NCBI RefSeq assembly: GCF_000820085.1
Contig: NZ_CDBN01000004.1
Coordinates: 1 to 51,622 of the forward strand
DNA: 51,622 nt
Source: Aeromonas sanarellii
GTDB taxonomy: Bacteria; Pseudomonadota; Gammaproteobacteria; Enterobacterales; Aeromonadaceae
Direction: 5' to 3'
The notes under the pieces were generated by a model. That model saw nothing but the letters and a program-made list of their open reading frames with translations, did not search any database and was not told the origin of the DNA. Of the stretch, positions 1 to 8,536 are shown one piece after another. Position numbers and translations under genes: made by a program. Within the stretch, counting starts at the first letter, position 1. Each line of letters starts with the position of its first letter.

Positions 1-42
1 CCCGGGACATGGCTATAATAAGCCGCTTATTTTTGTCCCGGG
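1..42 (+). promoter_or_regulatory. ttcA promoter inside a 9-bp inverted repeat
   Basis: A perfect inverted repeat, CCCGGGACA at 1-9 and TGTCCCGGG at 34-42, flanks a consensus -10 hexamer TATAAT at 14-19. Transcription starting about 7 bases after the -10 would include only the right arm, so the repeat looks more like a protein-binding site across the promoter than an RNA hairpin. The -35 region lies outside the window. The left arm may continue upstream of base 1. Confidence 0.45.
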
Positions 43-51
43 TTTGAGGCC

Positions 52-960
52 ATGCTAGAAGAGCTTAACGCCAAAGAGAAATACAGTTTCAACAAGCTGC
101 AGAAACGCCTGCGGCGCAACGTGGGCCAGGCCATTGCCGACTTCAACATGGTTGAAGAGGGTGACAAGATCATGGTCTGCCTGTCCGGCGGCAAGGACAG
201 CTTTGCCATGCTCGACATCCTGATGAGCCTGAAGGCCAGCGCCCCCATCCATTTCGATCTCGTGGCCGTCAACCTGGATCAGAAGCAACCCGGCTTCCCC
301 GAGCACGTGCTGCCGGAATACCTGAGCACCCTCGGCATCGACTTCAAGATCGTCGAAGAGGATACCTACGCCATCGTCAAGGAGAAGGTGCCGGAGGGCA
401 AGACCACCTGCGCGCTCTGCTCCCGCCTGCGCCGCGGCATCCTCTACCGTACCGCCCAGGAGCTGGGTTGCACCAAGATTGCCCTCGGCCATCACAGGGA
501 CGACATCCTCGAGACCCTGTTCCTCAACATGTTCTACGGCGGCAAGCTGAAATCCATGCCGCCCAAGCTGGTGAGCGACGACGGCAAGAACGTGGTGATC
601 CGCCCGCTCGCCTACTGCAAGGAAAAAGACCTGGTGCGCTATGCCGAGGTCAAGGCCTTCCCCATCATCCCCTGCAACCTGTGCGGCTCCCAGGAGAACC
701 TGCAGCGCCAGGCCATCAAGCAGATGATGCAGGAGTGGGATCGCCGCTTCCCCGGCCGTCTCGAAACCATGTTCACCGCCATCCAGGACGTGATCCCGAG
801 CCACCTGCTCGATCACAAGCTGTTTGACTTCAAGAGCATCAACCGGGACTCCGGCATCATCGACGGGGGTGACAAGGCATTCGACCCGCCCGAGCTGCCC
901 AAGGCGCCGCTGCTGGACATCGACGAGATGGACATGCTGGACGTGATCGAGGTGCGCTGA
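52..960 (+). CDS. ttcA: tRNA 2-thiocytidine(32) synthetase TtcA
   Basis: This cytoplasmic enzyme of 302 residues thiolates cytidine 32 in certain tRNAs, using ATP and a bound iron-sulfur cluster. The PP-loop SGGKDS is at residues 45-50 and adenylates the target base. Two CxxC pairs, C120/C123 and C208/C211, match the family's cluster and catalytic cysteines. GHHRDD near 146-151 is also typical of the TtcA/TilS group. The length is close to the E. coli protein (about 311). The ATG follows a GAGG at close spacing and a TATAAT box. The gene stands alone and is followed by a bidirectional terminator. Nothing unusual is seen in the coding sequence. Confidence 0.95.
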   Translation: MLEELNAKEKYSFNKLQKRLRRNVGQAIADFNMVEEGDKIMVCLSGGKDSFAMLDILMSLKASAPIHFDLVAVNLDQKQPGFPEHVLPEYLSTLGIDFKIVEEDTYAIVKEKVPEGKTTCALCSRLRRGILYRTAQELGCTKIALGHHRDDILETLFLNMFYGGKLKSMPPKLVSDDGKNVVIRPLAYCKEKDLVRYAEVKAFPIIPCNLCGSQENLQRQAIKQMMQEWDRRFPGRLETMFTAIQDVIPSHLLDHKLFDFKSINRDSGIIDGGDKAFDPPELPKAPLLDIDEMDMLDVIEVR

Positions 961-981
961 GCTCCCTGCCAGCGAGCACGA

Positions 982-1006
982 AAAAGGAGCGCCATGCGCT
1001 CCTTTT
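982..1006. terminator. Bidirectional terminator between ttcA and the DUF2987-like gene
   Basis: The stem AAAAGGAGCGC / GCGCTCCTTTT has 11 paired bases and a 3-base loop (CAT). A T-rich tail follows on the plus strand and an A-tract on the left serves the minus strand. It lies between two convergent genes and can end both. Confidence 0.85.
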
Positions 1007-1032
1007 CTTTGCCTGTCTGGCACCCGGCTTCT

Positions 1033-1698
1033 TCAGCCCTTGTGCAACCAGGGGGTCAGCCGCAGTATCTCTCCCTGCAGTTGCAGCCTGCCGTTGGCAA
1101 AGGCCGCCAGCTGGGCATTGCTCAGCAGCAGTTGCCCCTGCTGCCAGGGCACCGCCTCCTGGCGGGCGCCCTCGACTAGGTAGGCCGTCCCCGAAGGCGC
1201 CACCAGGGAGAGGCGCACCCCTTCCATCCGCGGCAGGAAATACTTGCCGACCATGCCGGCCATCTTGTCGAGCAACTGCTGCATCTGCTGCTGGCGCAGG
1301 GCGATCTCCGCCAGCGGCACCTCGGGGGTGGCGGGGGCGTCAGCCATCACCTGCACCGACATGTCGCAGGCGGCGTGTGGCTCGGTGAGCTCGACCACCA
1401 CGGTCGCCTTGTCCAGATTGAGATCATCGTCGTAGGGCAGGCGCAGCTCGCTGTCCACCGTGACCTCGGCAGGCACATCCCTGTCCGGGGTCGAGACCCT
1501 GGCCGAAGTGAGCAGGCAGCGCCGGCCATTTTGCGGATCGGTCAGATAAAACCCCAGCCTGGCGTGGCCGAACTCCCCCTTGGCGAAGGTTTTCATCTGG
1601 CTGTAGAAGGTGCCGTAGGCCAGCTCCAGGGACGGCGCCGCCTGCCCCAGCATGGGCACCAGCAGCAGGGCCGCCGCCACCCCGTGTCGATTCGTCAT
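1033..1698 (-). CDS. Exported protein, DUF2987-like
   Basis: This is a 221-residue protein of unknown function. Residues 1-20 form a short signal peptide ending in GQAA, so the product is probably periplasmic. The N-terminal part (LELAYGTFYSQMKTFAKGEF) resembles the DUF2987 family found in Aeromonas, Vibrio and Shewanella. This is recalled from family sequences and has not been searched. Two cysteines near residues 60 and 110 could form a disulfide. Residues about 130-150 are rich in Gln, Leu and Met and may be a helix or coiled coil. It lies 63 bases downstream of a membrane-protein gene on the same strand and may be cotranscribed with it. Confidence 0.6.
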   Translation of the reverse strand: MTNRHGVAAALLLVPMLGQAAPSLELAYGTFYSQMKTFAKGEFGHARLGFYLTDPQNGRRCLLTSARVSTPDRDVPAEVTVDSELRLPYDDDLNLDKATVVVELTEPHAACDMSVQVMADAPATPEVPLAEIALRQQQMQQLLDKMAGMVGKYFLPRMEGVRLSLVAPSGTAYLVEGARQEAVPWQQGQLLLSNAQLAAFANGRLQLQGEILRLTPWLHKG

Positions 1699-1761
1699 AT
1701 GCCATCCTCTTGCATCTTGCCTTCTCCTCGGCCGACATCGGCCATCGCCACGGCCTGCCCG

Positions 1762-2544
1762 TCAGGCATTGAAATGGTCCGGCCCCTGCCCACCGGCGTT
1801 GTCCGCCACCTCGGTCACCTCCACGGCGACGCCGCACAGATCCCGGTAGAGGATCCCTTTGCAGTTGAAATAGAGGGGCGCCACCCAGATAAGCCCCAGC
1901 CCCATGGGCACCAGCGCCAGGAAGAAGAGCGCCAGCATGACCCCGTGCAGCAACACTATGCTGGGCCAGCCGCGGGCAAACAGCCTGAGGGAGACCAGAA
2001 TGGCCTGGGCCGGTGACAGGCCGCGCTCCAGCACCAGGGGGACGGTGAACACCAGACCCATGCCCACCAGGGCAGAGGGAATGAAGGCCAGCATCACCGG
2101 CAGTCCCAGCAGTTCGAACAGGGGGCCGAACAGGCTGGTGATCAGGCTGCCGAGCAGGCTCAGGCTCCCCAGGCGCAGGAAGTGGCGAAAGAAGTCGAAC
2201 ACCTGGCTCGGCCGAGCCCGCACTCCCACCGACTGCTGCAACCCCAGCATGTCGAGGGAGGAGGTCATGGGGGACATGATCACTGTGATGAGCAGGCTCA
2301 GGATCAGGGCCATGTCCATGTCACCCCCTTCCTGGGCGACATGGGGGGCCAGCAGGGTATTGCTCAGCAGGATCCAGATTGCCATGACACCGGCGATGGC
2401 CAGCGCCAGGCCGAAACCGGTCCGCCGGGTCTGCTGCCACGCCTCTTTCAGCACCCCTTGCAGGTCCAGACGGTATCCCTGGCTGAGGGACTGTTCGAGG
2501 GTTCCACCGATCCGCATTCTATTACTCAATTGACTATCCAACAT
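1762..2544 (-). CDS. Hypothetical inner-membrane protein
   Basis: The product has 260 residues and no recognised domain. About five or six hydrophobic segments are visible, near residues 44-62, 80-100, 125-150, 150-175, 185-200 and 205-230, so it is an integral inner-membrane protein. It starts with a soluble stretch (MLDSQLSNRMRIGG) and ends with a polar tail. The general pattern resembles uncharacterised proteins of the DUF2189 or BPSS1780 kind, but this is weak and no function is proposed. The DUF2987-like gene follows 63 bases downstream. The glutathione S-transferase gene diverges upstream. The 245 bases between them (2545-2789) hold no other gene that can be supported. Confidence 0.6.
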   Translation of the reverse strand: MLDSQLSNRMRIGGTLEQSLSQGYRLDLQGVLKEAWQQTRRTGFGLALAIAGVMAIWILLSNTLLAPHVAQEGGDMDMALILSLLITVIMSPMTSSLDMLGLQQSVGVRARPSQVFDFFRHFLRLGSLSLLGSLITSLFGPLFELLGLPVMLAFIPSALVGMGLVFTVPLVLERGLSPAQAILVSLRLFARGWPSIVLLHGVMLALFFLALVPMGLGLIWVAPLYFNCKGILYRDLCGVAVEVTEVADNAGGQGPDHFNA

Positions 2545-2789
2545 TCACTAGCGACTGATCCAAGGTGGCACATTATAGCGGTTTGACCAGGCATGCGTAG
2601 CCGTTTTTCCTGTTATCTTCCGTTCAGAAAGCCGTTGATACCAGCCGCAAAAATACGGCCAGCCCTGGCAGCGCACTCCGTGGCTTGGCCCCCGCCGTCA
2701 ACGGGCGTAGGATGATGCCTGGACCCGTCAGACTCTGGTGCACTCATCGGCGGGTTCCTCCCCCCATCGCTCACACAAGGAGAACGGCC

Positions 2790-3407
2790 ATGTCCGAACT
2801 GACCCTCTATCTCGCCCCCGGCACCTGTGCCATGGCGGTCCGCATCGCCCTGGTGGAAGCCGGCGCCCCACACAGGGTCAAGCGCCTCGATCTGGCCGCC
2901 GGCGAGCAGCGTACTCCTGAATATCTGGCCATCAATCCCAAGGGCCGGGTGCCGGCCCTGGTCACCGAGCAGGGCGTGCTGACCGAGACCCCAGCCCTGC
3001 TGCTCTACGTGGCCCAGCGCTTCCCGGAGGCCAAACTGGCCCCCCTGGAGGACCCCTTCCTGCTGGCCCGCATGCAGGAGGTACACAGCTTCCTCGCCTC
3101 CACCGTGCACGTCGCCCACGCCCACGGCCGGCGTGGCAGCCGCTGGGCCGATGAGGCGCAGGCCATCGCGGCCATGCTGGCCAAGATGCCCCAGAACATG
3201 CGCGAGGGTTTCGACCAGATAGAGCGCCACTACCTGACCGGTCCCTGGGTGCTGGGGGAGCGCTTCAGCCTGGCCGACATCTACCTGTTCGTGGTGGCAA
3301 GCTGGCTCGAGAGCGATGGGGTGGCCATCGACGAGTTTCCCGGGGTGGTGGACCACTACAGGCGTATGCAGGCCCGCCCCGCCGTGCAGGAGGCGCTCGC
3401 CGTCTGA
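2790..3407 (+). CDS. Glutathione S-transferase, GstA (beta-class) type
   Basis: This cytosolic transferase has 205 residues and conjugates or exchanges glutathione with electrophiles. The N-terminal thioredoxin-fold domain begins LTLYLAPGTCAM. The Tyr7 and Cys13 pattern is that of beta-class bacterial enzymes such as E. coli GstA. The glutathione-binding TETPAL segment is near residues 66-72 and the cis-Pro region near GRVPAL. The helical C-terminal domain covers about 90-205 and includes FSLADIYLF, the usual N-capping motif region. The ATG at 2790 is chosen over upstream in-frame starts because AAGGAGA lies 7 bases before it and homologous proteins begin here. The substrate cannot be inferred. 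Confidence 0.9.
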   Translation: MSELTLYLAPGTCAMAVRIALVEAGAPHRVKRLDLAAGEQRTPEYLAINPKGRVPALVTEQGVLTETPALLLYVAQRFPEAKLAPLEDPFLLARMQEVHSFLASTVHVAHAHGRRGSRWADEAQAIAAMLAKMPQNMREGFDQIERHYLTGPWVLGERFSLADIYLFVVASWLESDGVAIDEFPGVVDHYRRMQARPAVQEALAV

Positions 3408-3480
3408 TCCCGCCCCACTCTGTCGCTCTTCCCTCGAGGCACCGACCCCGCTCCCGGGCACCCGGTTCCCATGACCTGAC

Positions 3481-3504
3481 GGGTGCTCTTCTGGCACCCT
3501 TTCT
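3481..3504 (+). terminator. Probable terminator of the glutathione S-transferase gene
   Basis: GGGTGC at 3481-3486 pairs with GCACCC at 3494-3499 around a 7-base loop. A T/C-rich tail (TTTCTTCCTCTTT) follows. The stem is short but its position after the stop and before the rbs promoter fits. Confidence 0.55.
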
Positions 3505-3524
3505 TCCTCTTTGATCCCCATCAC

Positions 3525-3540
3525 TGAGATCGTTTTCACA
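3525..3540 (+). promoter_or_regulatory. CRP-like site upstream of rbsD
   Basis: TGAGA-N6-TCACA differs from the CRP core TGTGA-N6-TCACA at one position and is followed by TTTT, as in the extended consensus. It lies about 130 bases before rbsD and 23 bases before the first palindrome of the RbsR-type cluster. CRP activation of ribose operons is established in enterobacteria; here it is inferred. Confidence 0.6.
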
Positions 3541-3562
3541 TTTTCGTCATCTGTACCTAGAC

Positions 3563-3621
3563 CCGTTAACGGTTAGCGCCTATCTTTCGCATCAACGACG
3601 CAACCGGTTGCGTAACCGGTT
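3563..3621 (+). promoter_or_regulatory. Cluster of LacI/RbsR-type operator palindromes
   Basis: Three palindromes are visible: CCGTTAACGG at 3563-3572, ACGCAACCGGTTGCGT at 3598-3613 (perfect, 16 bp) and AACCGGTT at 3614-3621. The last two have centres 12 bases apart and the first lies 38 bases upstream. Even-length palindromes with a central CG or CCGG step are the usual targets of LacI-family repressors, and rbsR is encoded at the end of this operon. Ribose-responsive repression by RbsR is therefore the likely role. Confidence 0.7.
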
Positions 3622-3668
3622 GCCCTGCTCAATATCGGATATGCGGTCACAAACCGCCGAGGTGCTGT

Positions 3669-4088
3669 ATGAAACGAGGCAAGCTGCTCAACGCTCCCCT
3701 GAGTTCGCTGGTGGCCCACATGGGCCATACCGACGAGATCACCGTCTGCGACGCCGGGCTGCCCATACCGGCGGGTCCCGAGCGCATCGATCTGGCGCTG
3801 ATGGCAGGCACTCCCAGCCTTGACACAGTGCTGAGCGCCCTGCTCACCGATCTGGTGGTGGAGAAGGTGATCATGGCGAGCGAGATCAAGCTGATCAGCC
3901 CCGCCGCTCACCAGGCGCTGGTGGATCAGCTGGAGGCGCACGCCGCTGCCCAAGGCAAGCCCATCACCATCGAGTACTGCATGCACGAGGCATTCAAGGC
4001 CCGCACCCGCCAAAGCAAGGCGATTGTGCGCAGCGGCGAGGTGACCCCCTACGCCAACCTCATCCTCTGCGCCGGTGTGGCGTTCTAA
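3669..4088 (+). CDS. rbsD: D-ribose pyranase
   Basis: RbsD interconverts the pyranose and furanose forms of D-ribose, so that imported beta-pyranose can reach the furanose form used by RbsK. The protein has 139 residues, the family's normal length. The catalytic His is at residue 20 (HMGH, 17-20), followed by DEITVCDAGLPIP, a signature of the family. It is the first gene of rbsDACBKR and starts 48 bases after the operator cluster. rbsA follows with an 18-base gap. The E. coli operon has the same order. Confidence 0.95.
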   Translation: MKRGKLLNAPLSSLVAHMGHTDEITVCDAGLPIPAGPERIDLALMAGTPSLDTVLSALLTDLVVEKVIMASEIKLISPAAHQALVDQLEAHAAAQGKPITIEYCMHEAFKARTRQSKAIVRSGEVTPYANLILCAGVAF

Positions 4089-4106
4089 GTCTTGGAGGAA
4101 GCAGCC

Positions 4107-5639
4107 ATGAGCACAAGCTCCCCGCTCCCCTCGCCCATTCTGGAGCTCGCCGGGATCGTCAAGACCTTCCCCGGGGTACGCGCCCTCGATGAGGCGGGCC
4201 TCAAGGTCTATCCGGGCCAGGTGATGGCCCTGCTCGGCGAGAACGGCGCCGGCAAGTCCACCCTGATGAAGGTGCTGACCGGCATCTACCAGGCCGATTC
4301 GGGCAGCATCAGCTATCGCGGCCAGCCGGTTCACTTCAAGGGGCCCCGCGACTCCCAGGATCAGGGGATCAGCATCATCCACCAGGAGCTGAACCTGCTG
4401 CCGGAATTGTCGATTGCCGCCAACATCTTCCTCGGTCGCGAGCCCCGTACCCGTTTTGGCAGCATTGACCACAAACAGCTGCGCGAGCGGGCCAGCGGTC
4501 TGCTGGCCCGTCTGGGCGTCAGACACGGCCCAGACACCCGACTCGGGGATCTCTCCATCGGCGAACAGCAGATGGTGGAGATCGCCAAGGCACTCTCGTT
4601 CGATGCCAGCGTCATCATCATGGACGAGCCCACCGATGCGCTGACCGACACTGAGACAGAGCAGTTGTTCACCGTCATTCGCGAGCTGCGCCAGCAGGGC
4701 TGTGGCATCGTCTACATCTCCCACCGTCTCAAGGAGATCTTCGAGATCTGCGATCGGGTCACAGTGCTGCGGGACGGCAAGTGGATCGGCGAGCAGGCGG
4801 TGAGCGATCTCGACGAAGACAGGATCATCGAGATGATGGTGGGCCGCCGGCTGGAGGAGCAGTATCCGCGCCTGGTGCGCGAGCTCGGCCCGATCAGCCT
4901 GCAGGTCAAGGATCTGGCCGGCCCCGGCGTGCGCGGGGTGAGCTTCTCCCTGCGTCAGGGGGAAATTCTGGGCTTCAGCGGCCTGATGGGCTCCGGCCGT
5001 ACCGAGCTGATGAAGCTCATCTACGGCGCCTGCCCCATCAGCGGCGGTGACATTACCGTGGATGGTCACGCCCTGGTCCCCAAGAGCCCGGCCGATGGCC
5101 TGGCGGCCGGCATCGCCTACATCTCCGAGGATCGCAAGGGGGACGGCCTGGTGCTGGAGCTCTCCGTGCGGGAGAACATGAGCCTGTGCGCCCTCGGCGA
5201 GTTCATCCGCGCCGGCAAGATTGACGGCCAGGCCGAGCGCCAGGCGGTGGGGGACTACGTGCGCATCTTCAACATCAAGACCCCGAGCCAGGATCAGCTG
5301 ATCAAGCTGCTCTCCGGCGGCAACCAGCAGAAGGTGGCCATCGCCAAGGGGCTGCTGACCCGGCCCAAGGTGCTGATCCTGGACGAGCCGACCCGCGGTG
5401 TCGACGTGGGGGCCAAGAAGGAGATCTATCAGCTCATCAACCAGTTCAAACAGGAGGGGATGAGCATCATCCTGGTTTCCTCCGAAATGCCGGAAGTGCT
5501 CGGCATGAGCGATCGCATCCTGGTGATGCACGAGGGGCGCATCAGCGCAGAGTTCAATACCCGGGACGCCAATCAGGAGAAGCTGATGGCGGCCGCCGTG
5601 GGTAAACAGTGGCAAGCAGAGCAAGAGGCAGCACAATGA
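4107..5639 (+). CDS. rbsA: Ribose ABC transporter, ATP-binding protein
   Basis: RbsA is the duplicated ATPase that drives ribose import through RbsC; it has 510 residues. The first nucleotide-binding domain has Walker [10 protein letters not shown] and Walker [11 protein letters not shown]. The second domain (about 245-500) has the altered P-loop [10 protein letters not shown], a LSGGNQQK signature and [11 protein letters not shown], the usual asymmetry of sugar CUT2 ATPases. ATG 4107 is preferred over the in-frame TTG at 4092 because GGAGG lies about 8 bases before it. The stop overlaps the rbsC start (ATGA, 5636-5639), which suggests translational coupling. Confidence 0.95.
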   Translation: MSTSSPLPSPILELAGIVKTFPGVRALDEAGLKVYPGQVMALLGENGAGKSTLMKVLTGIYQADSGSISYRGQPVHFKGPRDSQDQGISIIHQELNLLPELSIAANIFLGREPRTRFGSIDHKQLRERASGLLARLGVRHGPDTRLGDLSIGEQQMVEIAKALSFDASVIIMDEPTDALTDTETEQLFTVIRELRQQGCGIVYISHRLKEIFEICDRVTVLRDGKWIGEQAVSDLDEDRIIEMMVGRRLEEQYPRLVRELGPISLQVKDLAGPGVRGVSFSLRQGEILGFSGLMGSGRTELMKLIYGACPISGGDITVDGHALVPKSPADGLAAGIAYISEDRKGDGLVLELSVRENMSLCALGEFIRAGKIDGQAERQAVGDYVRIFNIKTPSQDQLIKLLSGGNQQKVAIAKGLLTRPKVLILDEPTRGVDVGAKKEIYQLINQFKQEGMSIILVSSEMPEVLGMSDRILVMHEGRISAEFNTRDANQEKLMAAAVGKQWQAEQEAAQ

Positions 5640-6604
5640 CAACCCAAACCCTTCCCCGCCGCGGCATCATGAGCAAGGCCTGGTGGATCGAGAACAAATC
5701 CCTGGTGGCGCTGCTGGTGCTGATCGGCGTGGTCTCCTTCCTGAGCCCGAACTTCTTCACCGCCGACAACCTGCTCAACATCCTGCGCCAGACCTCGGTC
5801 AACGCCATCATGGCGGTCGGTATGACGCTGGTCATCCTCACCGCCGGCATCGATCTGTCGGTCGGCTCGGTACTGGCCCTGTGCGGCGCCCTGGCCGCCA
5901 CCATGGTCGCCATGGAGCTGCCCATCGCCCTGGTGATCCCCCTCACCCTGGGGGCCGGCGCCCTGCTCGGCGGCATCAGCGGTCTCATCATCGCCAAGGG
6001 CAAGGTGCAGGCCTTCATCGCCACCCTGGTCACCATGACCGCCCTGCGCGGCATCACCATGGTCTACACCGAGGGGCGCCCCATCTCCACCGGCTTCAGT
6101 GACGGCGCCGATCACTTCGCCTGGCTGGGGACCGGCTACCTGCTCGGCCTGCCGGTGCCCATCTGGTTGATGGCCATCGTCTTCCTGCTGGCCTGGTACC
6201 TGCTCAACCACACTCGCCTGGGCCGCTACATCTACGCGCTGGGCGGCAACGAGTCGGCCACCCGCCTCTCCGGCATCAATGTGGATCGGGTCAAGCTCGC
6301 GGTCTACGGTCTGTGCGGCATGCTGTCGGCACTGGCCGGGCTCATCGTCACCTCCCGCCTCTCCTCCGCCCAGCCGACTGCCGGCATGGGTTACGAGCTG
6401 GATGCCATCGCCGCCGTGGTGCTGGGGGGCACCAGCCTGATGGGGGGCAAGGGCCGCATCATGGGGACCCTGATAGGCGCCCTCATCATCGGCTTCCTCA
6501 ACAACGCCCTCAACCTGCTCGACGTCAGCTCCTATTACCAGATGATCGCCAAGGCCAGCGTGATCCTGCTCGCCGTGATGATCGATAACAAAAGCAACCG
6601 TTGA
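5636..6604 (+). CDS. rbsC: Ribose ABC transporter, permease
   Basis: RbsC forms the inner-membrane channel of the ribose importer. The product is 322 residues, mostly hydrophobic, with about 8-10 membrane segments. [18 protein letters not shown] is the typical CUT2 permease motif, and the [14 protein letters not shown] loop is the conserved region that contacts the ATPase. The ATG at 5636 overlaps the rbsA stop by four bases. An in-frame upstream ATG at 5609 lies inside rbsA and would add a polar extension, so it is not chosen. rbsB follows after 27 bases. Confidence 0.95.
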   Translation: MTTQTLPRRGIMSKAWWIENKSLVALLVLIGVVSFLSPNFFTADNLLNILRQTSVNAIMAVGMTLVILTAGIDLSVGSVLALCGALAATMVAMELPIALVIPLTLGAGALLGGISGLIIAKGKVQAFIATLVTMTALRGITMVYTEGRPISTGFSDGADHFAWLGTGYLLGLPVPIWLMAIVFLLAWYLLNHTRLGRYIYALGGNESATRLSGINVDRVKLAVYGLCGMLSALAGLIVTSRLSSAQPTAGMGYELDAIAAVVLGGTSLMGGKGRIMGTLIGALIIGFLNNALNLLDVSSYYQMIAKASVILLAVMIDNKSNR

Positions 6605-6631
6605 TACCACAAGCCACACACAAGGAATGAA

Positions 6632-7510
6632 ATGATGAAAAAGCTCAATACCCTGCTCGCTGCCGCCATCATGTCCGTGCTGGGTACCGCCCAGGCCGCC
6701 GATCAGACCCTGGCCATGGTGGTCTCCACCCTCAACAACCCCTTCTTCGTCACCATGAAGGAGGGGGCTGAAGCCAAGGCCAAGGAACTTGGCTACGAGC
6801 TGGTGGTGCTGGACTCCCAGAATGACCCGGCCAAGGAGCTCTCCAACGTGGAAGATCTCACCGTGCGCAAGGTCAACGCCATCCTGATCAACCCGACCGA
6901 CTCCGAAGCCGTGGGCAACGCCATCCGTCTGGCCAACAAGGCCAGCATCCCGGTGCTGACCCTGGACCGCGGTGCGGCCCAGGGTGAGGTCAAGGCCCAC
7001 ATCGCCTCCGACAACGTGGCGGGCGGCAAGCTGGCCGGCGACTTCATCGCCGAGAAGCTGGGCAGCGGCGCCAAGGTGATCCAGCTCGAAGGGATCGCCG
7101 GCACCTCCGCCGCCCGTGACCGCGGCGAAGGCTTCGCCCTGGCGGTGGCCACCAACAAGCTGGAAGTGCTCGCCTCCCAGCCCGCCGACTTTGACCGCAC
7201 CAAGGGTCTGAACGTCATGGAGAACCTGCTGGCGGCGCACCCGACCGTGCAAGCCGTGTTCGCCCAGAACGACGAGATGGCGCTGGGGGCCATTCGCGCC
7301 GTGCAGGCCGCCGGCAAAGAGGTGATGATCGTGGGCTTCGACGGCACCGACGATGGCAAGGCCGCCGTGGCCAAGGGTAAACTGGCCGCCACCGTGGCCC
7401 AACAGCCCGCCCTCATCGGCGCCATCGGCGTGGAAACCGCCGACAAGGTGCTCAAGGGCCAGCCGGTGGAAAAATCCATCCCGGTACCGCTGCAGATCGT
7501 CAACAAGTAA
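6632..7510 (+). CDS. rbsB: Ribose ABC transporter, periplasmic binding protein
   Basis: RbsB captures ribose in the periplasm and delivers it to RbsC/RbsA. The protein has 292 residues with a signal peptide ([22 protein letters not shown]) that is probably cleaved after AQA. The mature chain starts [16 protein letters not shown], the family's first strand with the ligand-contacting Asn and Phe residues. LTLDRGA, GFDGTDD and [14 protein letters not shown] are further binding-cleft signatures. Either of two adjacent ATG codons (6632 or 6635) can serve as start; AAGGA precedes both. A strong hairpin follows the stop before rbsK, as expected if RbsB is made in excess. Confidence 0.95.
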   Translation: MMKKLNTLLAAAIMSVLGTAQAADQTLAMVVSTLNNPFFVTMKEGAEAKAKELGYELVVLDSQNDPAKELSNVEDLTVRKVNAILINPTDSEAVGNAIRLANKASIPVLTLDRGAAQGEVKAHIASDNVAGGKLAGDFIAEKLGSGAKVIQLEGIAGTSAARDRGEGFALAVATNKLEVLASQPADFDRTKGLNVMENLLAAHPTVQAVFAQNDEMALGAIRAVQAAGKEVMIVGFDGTDDGKAAVAKGKLAATVAQQPALIGAIGVETADKVLKGQPVEKSIPVPLQIVNK

Positions 7511-7516
7511 GCGCGA

Positions 7517-7542
7517 GGGGGAGGCTCGCCTCCCCCTTTCTT
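7517..7542 (+). terminator. Intra-operon terminator between rbsB and rbsK
   Basis: GGGGGAGGC at 7517-7525 and GCCTCCCCC at 7528-7536 form a perfect 9-bp stem with a 2-base loop written, so in practice one or two pairs open. TTTCTT follows. It sits 7 bases after the rbsB stop and would reduce transcription into rbsK-rbsR. Confidence 0.75.
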
Positions 7543-7603
7543 CGGCAGAGCCTCCCGATCTGGGCCCACCCAGATCAGGATGTTCTCAACAAGGGTGATA
7601 GGA

Positions 7604-8536
7604 ATGAATCGTCTCGTAGTCCTCGGCAGCGTCAATGCGGATCACGTGCTGCGTGTCCCCCACTTTCCCCGCCCCGGTGAAACCCTGACCGGCCACAGCT
7701 ATCATGTGGTGCCCGGTGGCAAGGGTGCCAACCAGGCGGTGGCCGCCGCTCGGTTAGGTGCAGAAGTCTCCTTCATCGCCCGCATCGGCGATGACGCCAT
7801 CGGCCGCCAGATGAGAGAAGGCTTCGCCCAGGACGGCATCGACGTGAGCGCCGTCGCGCTCGACCCCAAGCTCCCCACCGGCATCGCCATCATCTATGTG
7901 AGCGACGAGGGGGAGAACAGCATCGGCATCTCCGCCGAGGCCAACGGCGCCCTCACCCCGGCCGTGGTGAAAGGCCACGAAGGACTGATCGCCGCTGCCC
8001 ACACCCTGTTGCTGCAGCTGGAAGTGCCCCTGGAGACTGTGCTGGAGGCCGCCCGTCTGGCCCGTGCCCACGGCACCCGGGTGGTGCTCAACCCCGCGCC
8101 TGCCCGACCGCTCTCGCAGGAGCTGCTGGCGCTGGTGGATCTCATCACCCCGAACCAGACCGAGGCGGAGCTGCTGACCGGGGTCAAGGTCACCGACGAG
8201 GCGAGTGCGGCCCAGGCCGCCGCCCGCTTCCACCAGATGGGCATAGCGGAGGTGATGATCACCCTGGGTTCCCAGGGGGTCTATTGCAGCAACGGGACAC
8301 TACAGCAACTTATTCCAGGCTTTCGGGTCAAGGCGGTGGACACCACGGCAGCAGGCGACACCTTCAACGGTGCCCTGCTGGCGGCCGAGCTCGCCGGCGC
8401 AGACTTCCACGACGCGGTGCGCTTCGCCCACGGCGCGGCGGCGCTCTCGGTGACCCGCTTCGGGGCCCAGAGCTCCATCCCGAGCAAGCAGGAGGTGGAA
8501 TCCTTCCTCCTTGAACAGACGGCGCAGGGACACTGA
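7604..8536 (+). CDS. rbsK: Ribokinase
   Basis: RbsK phosphorylates D-ribose to ribose 5-phosphate with ATP. The 310-residue protein belongs to the PfkB family. GSVNADHVLRVPHFPRPGETL and GGKGANQAVAAARLGA are the N-terminal sugar-binding signatures. TPNQTEAELLTG and VDTTAAGDTFNGAL, with the catalytic Asp and anion hole, are the C-terminal PfkB signature. ATG 7604 is preferred over an in-frame ATG at 7580, because homologues begin MNRLVVLGSVN and AGGGTGATAGGA lies just upstream. The stop overlaps the rbsR start (TGATG). The intra-operon terminator lies 60 bases upstream, so expression probably depends on read-through. Confidence 0.95.
   Translation: MNRLVVLGSVNADHVLRVPHFPRPGETLTGHSYHVVPGGKGANQAVAAARLGAEVSFIARIGDDAIGRQMREGFAQDGIDVSAVALDPKLPTGIAIIYVSDEGENSIGISAEANGALTPAVVKGHEGLIAAAHTLLLQLEVPLETVLEAARLARAHGTRVVLNPAPARPLSQELLALVDLITPNQTEAELLTGVKVTDEASAAQAAARFHQMGIAEVMITLGSQGVYCSNGTLQQLIPGFRVKAVDTTAAGDTFNGALLAAELAGADFHDAVRFAHGAAALSVTRFGAQSSIPSKQEVESFLLEQTAQGH

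Noticed and set aside
3573..5642. A minus-strand open frame of 689 codons opposite rbsD and rbsA
   Set aside because: It is a shadow of a G+C-rich coding region. Composition is dominated by His, Gln, Leu and Gly with no recognisable domain, and rbsD/rbsA on the other strand are certain.
5573..7402. A minus-strand open frame of 609 codons opposite rbsC and rbsB
   Set aside because: It has a His/Gly/Gln-rich sequence without any family resemblance, and it crosses the rbsC-rbsB boundary.
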